Origin: Bacteroidales bacterium | GTDB lineage: Bacteria > Bacteroidota > Bacteroidia > Bacteroidales > B18-G4 | Direction of reading: 5' to 3' | Length of the DNA: 5,518 bases | Assembly (NCBI GenBank): GCA_023132505.1 | Contig: JAGLYE010000124.1 | Coordinates: 1-5,518 of the forward strand | Shown: positions 1-5,518 of the stretch, one piece after another | Layout: every line of letters begins with the position of its first letter | Numbering within the stretch: position 1 is the first letter of the stretch | Translations under genes and position numbers: made by a program | The notes under the pieces: generated by a model | Seen by the model: the letters and a program-made list of their open reading frames with translations, nothing else | Told to the model about the DNA's origin: nothing | Databases searched by the model: none

Positions 1-971
1 ATAAATGGTACACGGACCCCTCCTTCATACTGGGTATGCTTTCCACCTCTGTAACCTCCTGCATATCCTAACATATTTAGCATCTGTTCTTTTGTTTCTA
101 TAGATTCGATCTTCTTATCGTTATAAACCGGAGCGGGACCTTGATCACTTGAAAATATAATAATCGTATTTTGCTCCAGGTTTTGCTCTTTTAAGCATTG
201 CATCAATCTTCCAATATTAAGATCTAAAGAGTAAACATCGGCTAAATACATCTTCATCGCATCATCTATATTTCTCCCATTCTGCTTCAATATTTGTAAC
301 TTATCCTGATTAAACCATCTGCCAAATTGATTTTCATCAACCTCTAATCCTTCAAAATGCATTAGCATATTTTCCGATGGATTTAATGGAAAGTGATTTG
401 TATGAGTCCAAAGATTAATATAGAATGGGCGATTGTTGTTTTTCTTGATAAAGTCTATGGCACAATCAAATATATCTGCATCTTTTCCAATTAAGGAATC
501 CCGGTTTGCTTTCATTACATTGATGAGATCAATCCCATATGGATTTTTATCTGCTTCATAATATGGTCCAATATGCCACTTCCCTATGTGTGCGGTTGCA
601 TATCCTGCATTTTTTAATAATTCTGTTATTGTTACATTGTTTCCAAAGCCGTTTTCAGCCATATATTTTTTATATGTTGCCGGATGCTTACCAGTCATTA
701 AAGCCGTTCTACTGGGGCAACAAGTCATCCCGGATGCATAAAATCTTTTAAAAAGAATTCCCTCCTTTGCTAAATTATCGATGTTTGGTGTTTTAGCATA
801 CGGGTGTCCGTAACATCCTAAATCACCATAACCTAAATCGTCGGCAAGAATAATTATAATATTGGGCAAATCTTCGACAGATTTTTCTTTATCAGCATCT
901 CCACATGATAAAATGGAAAACACAATGCTCAAGCTCAATAGTAAGCTAATATATCTCTTCAGCTGTTCCAT
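1..971 (-). CDS. Lipoprotein sulfatase (alkaline phosphatase superfamily), 3' end outside the window
   Basis: The reading frame opens with ATG at 971 and stays open for 323 codons to the window edge, so the C-terminal part is missing. An in-frame TAA four codons upstream fixes this start. Residues 1-22 are a lipoprotein signal peptide ending in the lipobox LSC (Cys23); the next residues GDADKE are acidic, as in surface-export signals of Bacteroidota lipoproteins (inference). Sulfatase landmarks follow in the usual order: metal-binding Asp44-Asp45 in LADDLGYGD, the formylglycine signature CCPSR (84-88, Cys84 the residue to be oxidised) with TALMTGKH after it, GKWH (130-133), SSDQG (274-278), and RGGK/YEGGVRVPF (308-323). 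Such enzymes hydrolyse sulfate esters, often on sulfated glycans, and need a separate formylglycine-generating maturase, which is not in this window. The substrate cannot be told. CCPSR also occurs in GlcNAc-6-sulfatases, but that is weak evidence. G+C is about 35%, well below its neighbours, suggesting acquired DNA. Confidence 0.
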   Translation of the reverse strand, partial: MEQLKRYISLLLSLSIVFSILSCGDADKEKSVEDLPNIIIILADDLGYGDLGCYGHPYAKTPNIDNLAKEGILFKRFYASGMTCCPSRTALMTGKHPATYKKYMAENGFGNNVTITELLKNAGYATAHIGKWHIGPYYEADKNPYGIDLINVMKANRDSLIGKDADIFDCAIDFIKKNNNRPFYINLWTHTNHFPLNPSENMLMHFEGLEVDENQFGRWFNQDKLQILKQNGRNIDDAMKMYLADVYSLDLNIGRLMQCLKEQNLEQNTIIIFSSDQGPAPVYNDKKIESIETKEQMLNMLGYAGGYRGGKHTQYEGGVRVPF

Positions 972-1008
972 ATCTTTGATTTACATTCTATTCTACCACA
1001 ATTTGAAT

Positions 1009-1045
1009 AATAATATTGATAATCACATCAGTATATGATATTATT
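1009..1045 (-). other. AT-only inverted repeat between rpe and the sulfatase gene
   Basis: AATAATAT (1009-1016) pairs with ATATTATT (1038-1045) around a 21-base loop. The stem has no G-C pair and no clear U-run follows on either strand, so it is at best a weak terminator for rpe. The surrounding 972-1069 is very AT-rich, and I found no good TAnnTTTG promoter in it for the sulfatase gene. Confidence 0.25.
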
Positions 1046-1046
1046 C

Positions 1047-1067
1047 CCAGTATCCAGTATCCAGTAT
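1047..1067. repeat. Three perfect tandem copies of the heptamer CCAGTAT
   Basis: Copies lie at 1047-1053, 1054-1060 and 1061-1067 with no mismatch (ATACTGG on the minus strand). The array begins two bases downstream of the rpe stop codon, so it would sit in the 3' untranslated part of the rpe transcript. A 7-bp period also appears at the other end of the window. Function unknown. Confidence 0.9.
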
Positions 1068-1069
1068 CT

Positions 1070-1726
1070 TCAGACAGAGATATTCTTCAGCTTGCTGATC
1101 GTCTCCAGCGGATCATCCGAACCAAAAACCGTATTCCCCGCGACCAGAACATCTGCTCCGCTGCGGATCAGGTCTACGGCATTGCTGAGGTTTACGCCAC
1201 CATCTACTTCTATGATCGCCTGTGAGCCGGTCTTTGCGATAAGCTCTTTCAGCCTTTCGATCTTGACAAGGGTGTTTTCGATGAATTTCTGTCCGCCAAA
1301 GCCGGGGTTCACCGACATCAGCATCACGAGATCCACATCTGCCAGGATATCCTCTAACACATAAACAGATGCATGGGGATTCAGTACCACACCGGCCTTC
1401 AGGTCCAATGCTTTAATGGCCTGTATGGAGCGGTGCAGATGCTGGCAGGCTTCATAATGCACGCTGATAATGTCGGCGCCGACATCCTTGAAGCGTTCGA
1501 AATAGCGATCGGGTTCTACGATCATGAGGTGTACGTCCAATGGTTTCTTCGCGTATTTCTTGATCTGCTTTATCACCGGGAAGCCAAAGGAAATGTTGGG
1601 CACGAACACACCGTCCATCACATCAATATGAAACCAGTCGGCTTCACTGCGGTTGATCATTTCTATGTCTCTTTGCAGGTTTGCAAAGTCGGCCGAAAGA
1701 ATGGAGGGTGCTATCAGGTGTGCCAT
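1070..1726 (-). CDS. rpe: Ribulose-phosphate 3-epimerase
   Basis: This 218-aa cytoplasmic enzyme interconverts D-ribulose 5-phosphate and D-xylulose 5-phosphate in the pentose phosphate pathway. It is a single (beta/alpha)8 barrel of normal family length. Visible motifs are APSILSADF (6-14), the metal and catalytic segment FHIDVMDGVFVPN with His33 and Asp35, LDVHLMIVEP with His66, the flexible loop VNPGFGGQ (139-146), EVDGGV with catalytic Asp175, and the phosphate-binding AGNTVFG (196-202). His33, Asp35, His66 and Asp175 match the metal ligands known in the family, with Asp35 and Asp175 as the acid/base pair. I chose the ATG at 1726, because APSILSADF lies at the very N-terminus of homologues. 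A longer frame to a TTG at 1762 would start inside the terminator of rpoD. No Shine-Dalgarno is seen; the leader is A-rich. The gene follows rpoD after 61 bp containing that terminator, so it probably has its own promoter, which I could not identify. Confidence 0.98.
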   Translation of the reverse strand: MAHLIAPSILSADFANLQRDIEMINRSEADWFHIDVMDGVFVPNISFGFPVIKQIKKYAKKPLDVHLMIVEPDRYFERFKDVGADIISVHYEACQHLHRSIQAIKALDLKAGVVLNPHASVYVLEDILADVDLVMLMSVNPGFGGQKFIENTLVKIERLKELIAKTGSQAIIEVDGGVNLSNAVDLIRSGADVLVAGNTVFGSDDPLETISKLKNISV

Positions 1727-1760
1727 GTTTGTTTTTTTTGTAAAAGTAAAAAATCTGCAC

Positions 1761-1785
1761 AAAAAAAGCGGGCGAGGCCCGCTTT
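1761..1785 (-). terminator. Intrinsic terminator after rpoD
   Basis: Read on the minus strand, AAAGCGGGC and GCCCGCTTT form a perfect 9-bp stem (1777-1785 with 1765-1773) closed by the triloop CTC, and seven T residues (1767-1761) overlap and follow the 3' arm. The stem begins two bases after the rpoD stop codon. It should end the transcript carrying rpoD and insulate rpe from it. Confidence 0.93.
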
Positions 1786-1787
1786 AA

Positions 1788-2651
1788 TTACCCTAGATAG
1801 GTTTTGAGAATTTTGCTTCTTGATGTATGCTTAAGCCGTCTTATTCCTTTTTCCTTTATTTGCCTTACCCTTTCACGTGTGAGGTCGAATTTTTCTCCGA
1901 TCTCTTCCAGTGTCATGGGATGCTTGCTGTTCAGTCCGAAATACAGCCTGATCACATCCGCTTCCCTGGGTGTGAGTGTTGAGATGGCCCTGTCGATCTC
2001 TTTCTTAAGAGATTCATAAAGCAACTGTGATTCCGGTGTTGAGGATTCGTCGCTTCTCAGGACATCATACATATTGTTATCTTCATCCTGTATCAGAGGG
2101 GCATCCATAGATATATGCCTTCCGGAGTTCTTCATGGATTCCTTTACCTCGTTCTCGGTTATCTCAAGGAGTGTAGCGATTTCGCCGACATTGGGTTCAC
2201 GTTCGTGTTCCTGTTCCAGCCTGGCGTATGCTTTATTGATCTTGTTGATAGAGCCGATCTTGTTCAGTGGCAGCCTTACGATCCTTGATTGTTCGGCCAG
2301 GGCCTGAAGTATCGACTGGCGGATCCACCACACGGCATAGGAGATGAATTTAAAACCCCTGGTCTCATCAAAGCGCTGTGCGGCTTTGATCAGTCCGAGG
2401 TTACCTTCGTTGATGAGGTCGGGCAGGCTGAGCCCCTGGTTCTGGTACTGTTTTGATACAGACACCACAAACCTGAGGTTGGCCTTGGTAAGCTTTTCGA
2501 GGGCAATCCTGTCGCCTTGCTTGATGCGCTGTGCGAGCGCAACTTCTTCGTCGGCAGTGATAAGTTCAACCTTTCCAATCTCCTGGAGATACTTATCAAG
2601 GGATGCAGTTTCCCTGTTAGTTACCTGCTTAGTAATTTTTAGCTGCCTCAT
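1788..2651 (-). CDS. rpoD: Primary sigma factor of RNA polymerase (sigma-70 family, Bacteroidota type)
   Basis: This 287-aa protein directs RNA polymerase core to housekeeping promoters. Region 1.2 covers about 16-47. Region 2 (about 50-128) holds the core-binding [18 protein letters not shown] stretch (78-95) and the promoter-melting and -7-reading helix [13 protein letters not shown] (102-114). Region 3 covers about 129-215. Region 4 (about 221-285) ends in the -33-binding helix-turn-helix [20 protein letters not shown] (246-265). It lacks the acidic region 1.1 and the large non-conserved insert of proteobacterial RpoD, as is normal for Bacteroidota, whose main sigma reads TAnnTTTG and TTTG elements. 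The N-terminus MRQLKITK is what I recall for this family, supporting the ATG at 2651. The leader has no Shine-Dalgarno. A five-codon frame overlaps the start by ATGA. No matching promoter is seen in the 137 bp after pnp, so cotranscription with pnp is likely (inference). A short alternative sigma is unlikely given the complete regions 1.2-4. Confidence 0.97.
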   Translation of the reverse strand: MRQLKITKQVTNRETASLDKYLQEIGKVELITADEEVALAQRIKQGDRIALEKLTKANLRFVVSVSKQYQNQGLSLPDLINEGNLGLIKAAQRFDETRGFKFISYAVWWIRQSILQALAEQSRIVRLPLNKIGSINKINKAYARLEQEHEREPNVGEIATLLEITENEVKESMKNSGRHISMDAPLIQDEDNNMYDVLRSDESSTPESQLLYESLKKEIDRAISTLTPREADVIRLYFGLNSKHPMTLEEIGEKFDLTRERVRQIKEKGIRRLKHTSRSKILKTYLG

Positions 2652-2696
2652 ATACCAGTGTTCATTTTTTCTTGGTTCTATTCACTGATCTGATAT

Positions 2697-2740
2697 TAAG
2701 CTCCTGAAGCATTCATACAGCTTGCACCGCTTCAGGCTTA
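2697..2740 (-). other. Stem-loop in the pnp-rpoD spacer
   Basis: GCTTCAGG (2729-2736) and CCTGAAGC (2703-2710) are perfectly complementary around an 18-base loop. Beyond a 2-base bulge (2701-2702) four more pairs extend the stem (2737-2740 with 2697-2700), giving 12 pairs in all. No U-run follows on the minus strand, so it is not a classical terminator. It could be an RNA processing or stability element between pnp and rpoD. The rest of 2652-2788 shows no gene and no TAnnTTTG promoter. Confidence 0.55.
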
Positions 2741-2788
2741 TAACCGCACCAGTGGCTTCTTATACGTAAAGCCATCCAGCGTGTTACA

Positions 2789-4933
2789 CTAATTTTTAGG
2801 TTTTTCTTCTGGCCTGGGCAATAAGACTTTACGAGATAATTTCAGTTTCCCTGTCTTGGGGTCAAGCCCGATGAGCTTCACTTCCAGTTCCTCTCCTACT
2901 TTCAGTACTTTTTCAACGTCTTCTGTGCGTTTCCAGTCGATCTCTGAAATATGCAGCAGGCCGTCTTTACCCGGCATAATTTCAATGAAAGCACCGAAAT
3001 TAGTGATAGTTTTTACTTTGCCTTTATATATTTCACCAACTTCCGGAACGGCGATGATAGACTTGATCCTGTCTTTTGCAGCTTCAATCGATTCTTTATC
3101 AGCAGAAGAAATAGCAACATGGCCAAATTCACCTTCTTCCTCAATGGTGATAGTAGTATTTGTTGTGGCCTGGATATCCTGGATCACTTTTCCTCCGGGT
3201 CCGATGATGGCACCAATAAATTCTTTTGGTACGATCATTTGCTCAATTCTCGGAACGAAAGGTTTATAGTCTTCGCGAGGTTCGGCAATGGTTTTGGCCA
3301 TTTCGTCCAGAATGTGGAGGCGTCCTCTGCGTGCTTGTTCCAGCGCTTCTGAAAGGATATCATAGGAAAGTCCATCAACTTTGATGTCCATCTGGCAGGC
3401 GGTGATCCCGTCGCGGGTACCGCATACCTTGAAGTCCATATCGCCAAGGTGGTCTTCATCACCCAGGATGTCAGAAAGAATGGCATATTTGCCACTATCG
3501 GAATCCGAGATGAGCCCCATGGCAATACCTGAAACAGGTTTTTTGATCTTCACACCGGCATCCATGAGTGAAAGTGTCCCGCCACATACAGTTGCCATCG
3601 ATGATGATCCGTTTGATTCGAGGATGTCAGAGACGATCCTTATTGTATAGGGGTTTTCATCCGAGTTAGGAAGCATTCCCTTGAGTGCACGCATTGCCAG
3701 GTTTCCATGGCCAACTTCACGACGGCTGGTTCCCATGATGCGCTTGGCTTCTCCGGTTGAGAATCCGGGAAAGTTATAATGCAGAAGGAATTTTGATTTT
3801 CCCTGTATCACTGCTCCGTCAAGAATCTGTTCGTCCATCTTAGTACCAAGTGTTGTTGTAACCAGCGACTGTGTTTCACCACGTGTGAAGATGGCTGAGC
3901 CGTGTACTGAAGGAAGATAATCGATTTCAGACCAGATTGGCCTGATCTCGTCGAGTTTACGGCCGTCAAGGCGGGTTCTGTCATCCAGTACTACATTCCT
4001 GACAATTTCTTTATGCATATCGTGGAAGAAGTTTTTGACATAGCTGGTTTTTTCTTCCTGCTCTTCTTCAGTCATGCTTTCTATGAATTCATCGCGGATG
4101 GCTTTGCCAAGGTCGCTGCGCTCATGCTTATTATTATTAAAGGTTTTTACCAGTGCTGCTACTTTATCGTAGGTAGCATTTTTGATCTTTTTTTCCAGGT
4201 CTTCATCAGCCTCAATGGTTTCGGCTTCGCGCTTCACCTTTGATTTTTCAACCATTTCGGCAAGCTCGATCTGAGCCTGGCATTGTACTTTTATGGCTTC
4301 ATGTGCAACTTTTACTGCTTCCAGCATTTCTGCTTCAGAAACTTCTTTCATCTCACCTTCAACCATATTAATGTTATCGATCGTTGCAGCAACCATCAGG
4401 TCGAGGTCGGCCTCTTCCAGTTCTGTATATGAAGGATTAACTTTGATTTCGCCATTGATCCTGGCTACCCTTACTTCAGAGATAGGTCCTGCGAAAGGTA
4501 TGTCAGATACAGCGAGTGCTGATGATGCTGCCAGCGCTGCCAGTGCATCGGGAGGGGTGTCCAGTTCGCCTGAGATCAAACTCAGGAGTACCTGTGTTTC
4601 AAAGCGCCAGTTGTCGGGAAACAATGGCCTGAGGGCACGGTCAACCAAACGTGAGGTGAGGATTTCCGCTTCGGAAGGCCTGGCTTCACGTTTAAAGAAA
4701 CCACCCGGGAACTTGCCCGTTGCGGCATACTTTTCTTTGTATTCTACTGTTAAGGGAAGGAAATCGAATCCTTCTCTTGCTTCTTTGTTTGCTACTACCG
4801 TTGCCAGTATCATGGTGTTACCCATGCGTATAACAACAGCACCATCGGCCTGCTTCGCGAGCCTGCCGGTTTCAATTGAAATCGTTCTTCCGTCCTTCAG
4901 AGAGAATGATTTCTCAATTCCATTTTGTGTCAT
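2789..4933 (-). CDS. pnp: Polynucleotide phosphorylase (polyribonucleotide nucleotidyltransferase)
   Basis: This 714-aa enzyme degrades RNA 3' to 5' with phosphate, releasing nucleoside diphosphates, and can add tails in reverse. It acts in the cytoplasm as a trimer. The domain order is complete: first RNase PH core (about 10-142) with the RNA-gripping loop [12 protein letters not shown] (77-88; FFKR where E. coli has FFRR), an all-helical linker (about 145-310), the second, catalytic RNase PH core (about 318-550), a KH domain (about 558-625) with its GPGG loop (578-581), and an S1 domain (about 633-702) containing [20 protein letters not shown] (646-665). Active-site segments are [10 protein letters not shown] (401-410), [12 protein letters not shown] (441-452) for phosphate binding, and the acidic metal-binding [12 protein letters not shown] (491-502). 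Length is near the E. coli 711 aa. It follows rpsO after 86 bp, as in E. coli. No own promoter could be recognised, so read-through of the rpsO terminator may supply part of its expression. The leader before the ATG at 4933 lacks a Shine-Dalgarno. Confidence 0.99.
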   Translation of the reverse strand: MTQNGIEKSFSLKDGRTISIETGRLAKQADGAVVIRMGNTMILATVVANKEAREGFDFLPLTVEYKEKYAATGKFPGGFFKREARPSEAEILTSRLVDRALRPLFPDNWRFETQVLLSLISGELDTPPDALAALAASSALAVSDIPFAGPISEVRVARINGEIKVNPSYTELEEADLDLMVAATIDNINMVEGEMKEVSEAEMLEAVKVAHEAIKVQCQAQIELAEMVEKSKVKREAETIEADEDLEKKIKNATYDKVAALVKTFNNNKHERSDLGKAIRDEFIESMTEEEQEEKTSYVKNFFHDMHKEIVRNVVLDDRTRLDGRKLDEIRPIWSEIDYLPSVHGSAIFTRGETQSLVTTTLGTKMDEQILDGAVIQGKSKFLLHYNFPGFSTGEAKRIMGTSRREVGHGNLAMRALKGMLPNSDENPYTIRIVSDILESNGSSSMATVCGGTLSLMDAGVKIKKPVSGIAMGLISDSDSGKYAILSDILGDEDHLGDMDFKVCGTRDGITACQMDIKVDGLSYDILSEALEQARRGRLHILDEMAKTIAEPREDYKPFVPRIEQMIVPKEFIGAIIGPGGKVIQDIQATTNTTITIEEEGEFGHVAISSADKESIEAAKDRIKSIIAVPEVGEIYKGKVKTITNFGAFIEIMPGKDGLLHISEIDWKRTEDVEKVLKVGEELEVKLIGLDPKTGKLKLSRKVLLPRPEEKPKN

Positions 4934-4962
4934 GATTTTCTAAAAGTTTACGTCGTAAGAGG

Positions 4963-4999
4963 ACAAAAAAAGACAATTGTGTGAATTGCCTTTTTTTGT
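4963..4999 (-). terminator. Intrinsic terminator between rpsO and pnp
   Basis: On the minus strand a 16-bp stem is formed by 4984-4999 and 4963-4978 around the loop CACAC; all positions pair if one G-U wobble is allowed. The 5' arm carries seven A residues and the 3' arm seven T residues, so the U-tract is part of the extended stem. It begins 20 bases after the rpsO stop codon. On the plus strand the wobble becomes an A-C mismatch, which favours a minus-strand role. E. coli also has a partial terminator between rpsO and pnp. Confidence 0.85.
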
Positions 5000-5019
5000 A
5001 TTCCAGGTAGGAAGGAACA

Positions 5020-5289
5020 TTATTTCCTTATCCCTAATTTCTTGATGATGGCACGATATCTTTCAATATCCTTTTTCTTCAGATAGTCGAGCAGTCTCCT
5101 TCTTTTACCTACGAGGAGAACGAGCGACCTTCTGGTTGAAATATCTTTCTTGTTTATTTTCAGGTGATCGGTAAGATGTTTAATACGGAACGTAAAAAGC
5201 GCAATCTGACCTTCAGCTGAGCCGGTATCGTATTCCGATTTACCATACTCCTTGAAAATTTCCTTCTTGTTTTCTGACGTGATGTACAT
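5020..5289 (-). CDS. rpsO: 30S ribosomal protein S15
   Basis: This 89-aa protein, the same length as E. coli S15, is a primary 16S rRNA binder that nucleates the platform of the small subunit and helps bridge to the 50S. The four-helix family pattern is clear: the first loop [10 protein letters not shown] (21-30) contains the rRNA-contacting Thr22, Gly23, Ser24 and Gln28; [17 protein letters not shown] (38-54) holds His42, Asp49 and Ser51 of the second contact site; and the basic tail [14 protein letters not shown] (61-74) to LGIRK completes it. The ATG at 5289 is preceded by an A-rich leader without Shine-Dalgarno. A TAnnTTTG promoter lies about 30 bp upstream and an intrinsic terminator follows the stop. 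It heads the rpsO-pnp-rpoD unit. S15 represses its own mRNA in several bacteria; the short leader here shows no structure I can assign to that. Confidence 0.98.
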   Translation of the reverse strand: MYITSENKKEIFKEYGKSEYDTGSAEGQIALFTFRIKHLTDHLKINKKDISTRRSLVLLVGKRRRLLDYLKKKDIERYRAIIKKLGIRK

Positions 5290-5318
5290 ATTATTATTTA
5301 CTTTCTATTTTCGGGCTG

Positions 5319-5350
5319 CAAAAATACAGGTTTCTTTTAATATATACAAG
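5319..5350 (-). promoter_or_regulatory. Bacteroidota-type promoter of rpsO
   Basis: On the minus strand TATTTTTG (5326-5319) is a full match to the -7 consensus TAnnTTTG. Twenty bases upstream CTTG (5350-5347) matches three of four bases of the -33 element TTTG. Transcription would start near 5312-5315, leaving an untranslated leader of about 25 bases before the rpsO ATG. The sigma factor encoded in this window is of the type that reads such elements. Confidence 0.6.
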
Positions 5351-5358
5351 AATTCGCA

Positions 5359-5376
5359 TTTTTTTTCACTTTTTTT
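5359..5376 (-). promoter_or_regulatory. Two phased A-tracts upstream of the rpsO promoter (UP-like element)
   Basis: The minus strand has seven A residues (5376-5370) and eight A residues (5366-5359), with centres about 10.5 bp apart, or one helical turn. They begin about 9 bp upstream of the -33 element, where the RNA polymerase alpha subunit contacts UP elements. A role in strong rpsO transcription is an inference. Confidence 0.35.
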
Positions 5377-5396
5377 GTTGCTGACTGTATAGGAGT

Positions 5397-5428
5397 GGGT
5401 ATGGGGGACGAGGTACGGGGGATGGGGG
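5397..5428 (+). repeat. G-rich tract with four runs of three or more G
   Basis: The plus strand has GGG (5397-5399) and three GGGGG runs (5403-5407, 5417-5421, 5424-5428) separated by 3, 9 and 2 bases, which fits a potential G-quadruplex. It also contains an imperfect 14-bp duplication (5398-5411 and 5412-5425). It lies in the non-coding stretch 5290-5518, in which I see no gene. Confidence 0.6.
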
Positions 5429-5467
5429 ATTTTCGATTCTGTATTTAGAATGTACAGTTTGAGATAT

Positions 5468-5495
5468 GATTTTCGATTTTCGATGTTCGATTTTC
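5468..5495. repeat. Four tandem heptamers, GATTTTC
   Basis: Units at 5468-5474, 5475-5481 and 5489-5495 are GATTTTC; the third in order, 5482-5488, is GATGTTC with one mismatch. A further GATTTTC followed by a degenerate copy GATTCTG sits at 5428-5441. The array is non-coding in this window and of unknown function. Confidence 0.85.
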
Positions 5496-5518
5496 TGAAA
5501 CCGGCTTGTCTTTATTTT

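Noticed and set aside
539..751. Plus-strand open frame of 70 codons inside the sulfatase region
   Set aside because: The minus strand here encodes the conserved N-terminal half of a sulfatase; the plus frame is a by-product without a start signal.
1741..1748. TACTTTTA on the minus strand as the -7 element of an rpe promoter
   Set aside because: It matches seven of eight bases of TAnnTTTG, but no TTTG lies at the right distance upstream and the start site would leave fewer than about ten bases before the ATG.
1727..1762. N-terminal extension of rpe by 12 residues from a TTG at 1762
   Set aside because: The TTG lies in the U-tract of the rpoD terminator and homologues start at the MAHLIAPSIL equivalent, so the ATG at 1726 is the real start.
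1373..1807. Plus-strand open frame of 144 codons opposite rpe and the rpoD terminator
   Set aside because: It runs through the terminator hairpin, shows no family motif and mirrors the well-supported rpe gene.
4293..4943. Plus-strand open frame of 216 codons opposite pnp
   Set aside because: It is rich in Ser, Ala and Thr as expected of the antisense of a conserved gene, has no recognisable domain and lies wholly over the coding sequence of PNPase.
4964..4971. TTTTTTTG on the minus strand as a -7 element for pnp
   Set aside because: It lacks the key TA and is the U-tract of the rpsO terminator; no paired -33 element was seen.
5397..5495. CRISPR array near the right edge
   Set aside because: The repeat units are 7 bp, directly adjacent and without spacers, and no cas gene is present.

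Overview
The window is a block of housekeeping genes, all read from the minus strand, followed by the first two thirds of an accessory gene. In transcription order (right to left) it holds rpsO (ribosomal protein S15), pnp (polynucleotide phosphorylase), rpoD (primary sigma factor), rpe (ribulose-phosphate 3-epimerase) and a lipoprotein sulfatase cut off by the left edge. No convincing plus-strand gene was found.

The source looks like a member of the Bacteroidota. The sigma factor is the short form of that phylum (287 aa, no region 1.1, N-terminus MRQLKITK). None of the five starts has a GGAGG-like ribosome binding site; all follow A-rich leaders. The best promoter, ahead of rpsO, matches the phylum's -7 element TAnnTTTG. 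A lipobox-bearing sulfatase is also typical of polysaccharide-degrading Bacteroidota. The species cannot be named from this sequence.

Layout: 5290-5518 is non-coding and holds heptad-phased repeats, a G-rich block that could form a quadruplex, two phased A-tracts and the rpsO promoter. rpsO ends at 5020 and is followed by a strong intrinsic terminator (4963-4999). Next come pnp (2789-4933), a 137-bp spacer with a 12-bp stem-loop, rpoD (1788-2651), a GC-rich terminator directly after rpoD (1761-1785), rpe (1070-1726), a short AT-rich spacer with three perfect heptamer repeats, and the sulfatase (1-971).

How the genes fit together: S15 and PNPase link ribosome assembly and RNA turnover, an arrangement also known from E. 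coli. PNPase lies ahead of the main sigma factor, and no promoter could be seen for either pnp or rpoD, so read-through from rpsO is a reasonable inference. The terminator after rpoD separates this unit from rpe. The sulfatase has about 35% G+C by hand count, against about 50% for rpe, so the core block seems to end at about position 1070 and an accessory segment of different origin to begin there.

I see no undescribed multi-gene system. The least explained signals are the 7-bp-period repeats at both ends of the housekeeping block, the G-rich tract upstream of rpsO, and a five-codon reading frame overlapping the rpoD start.
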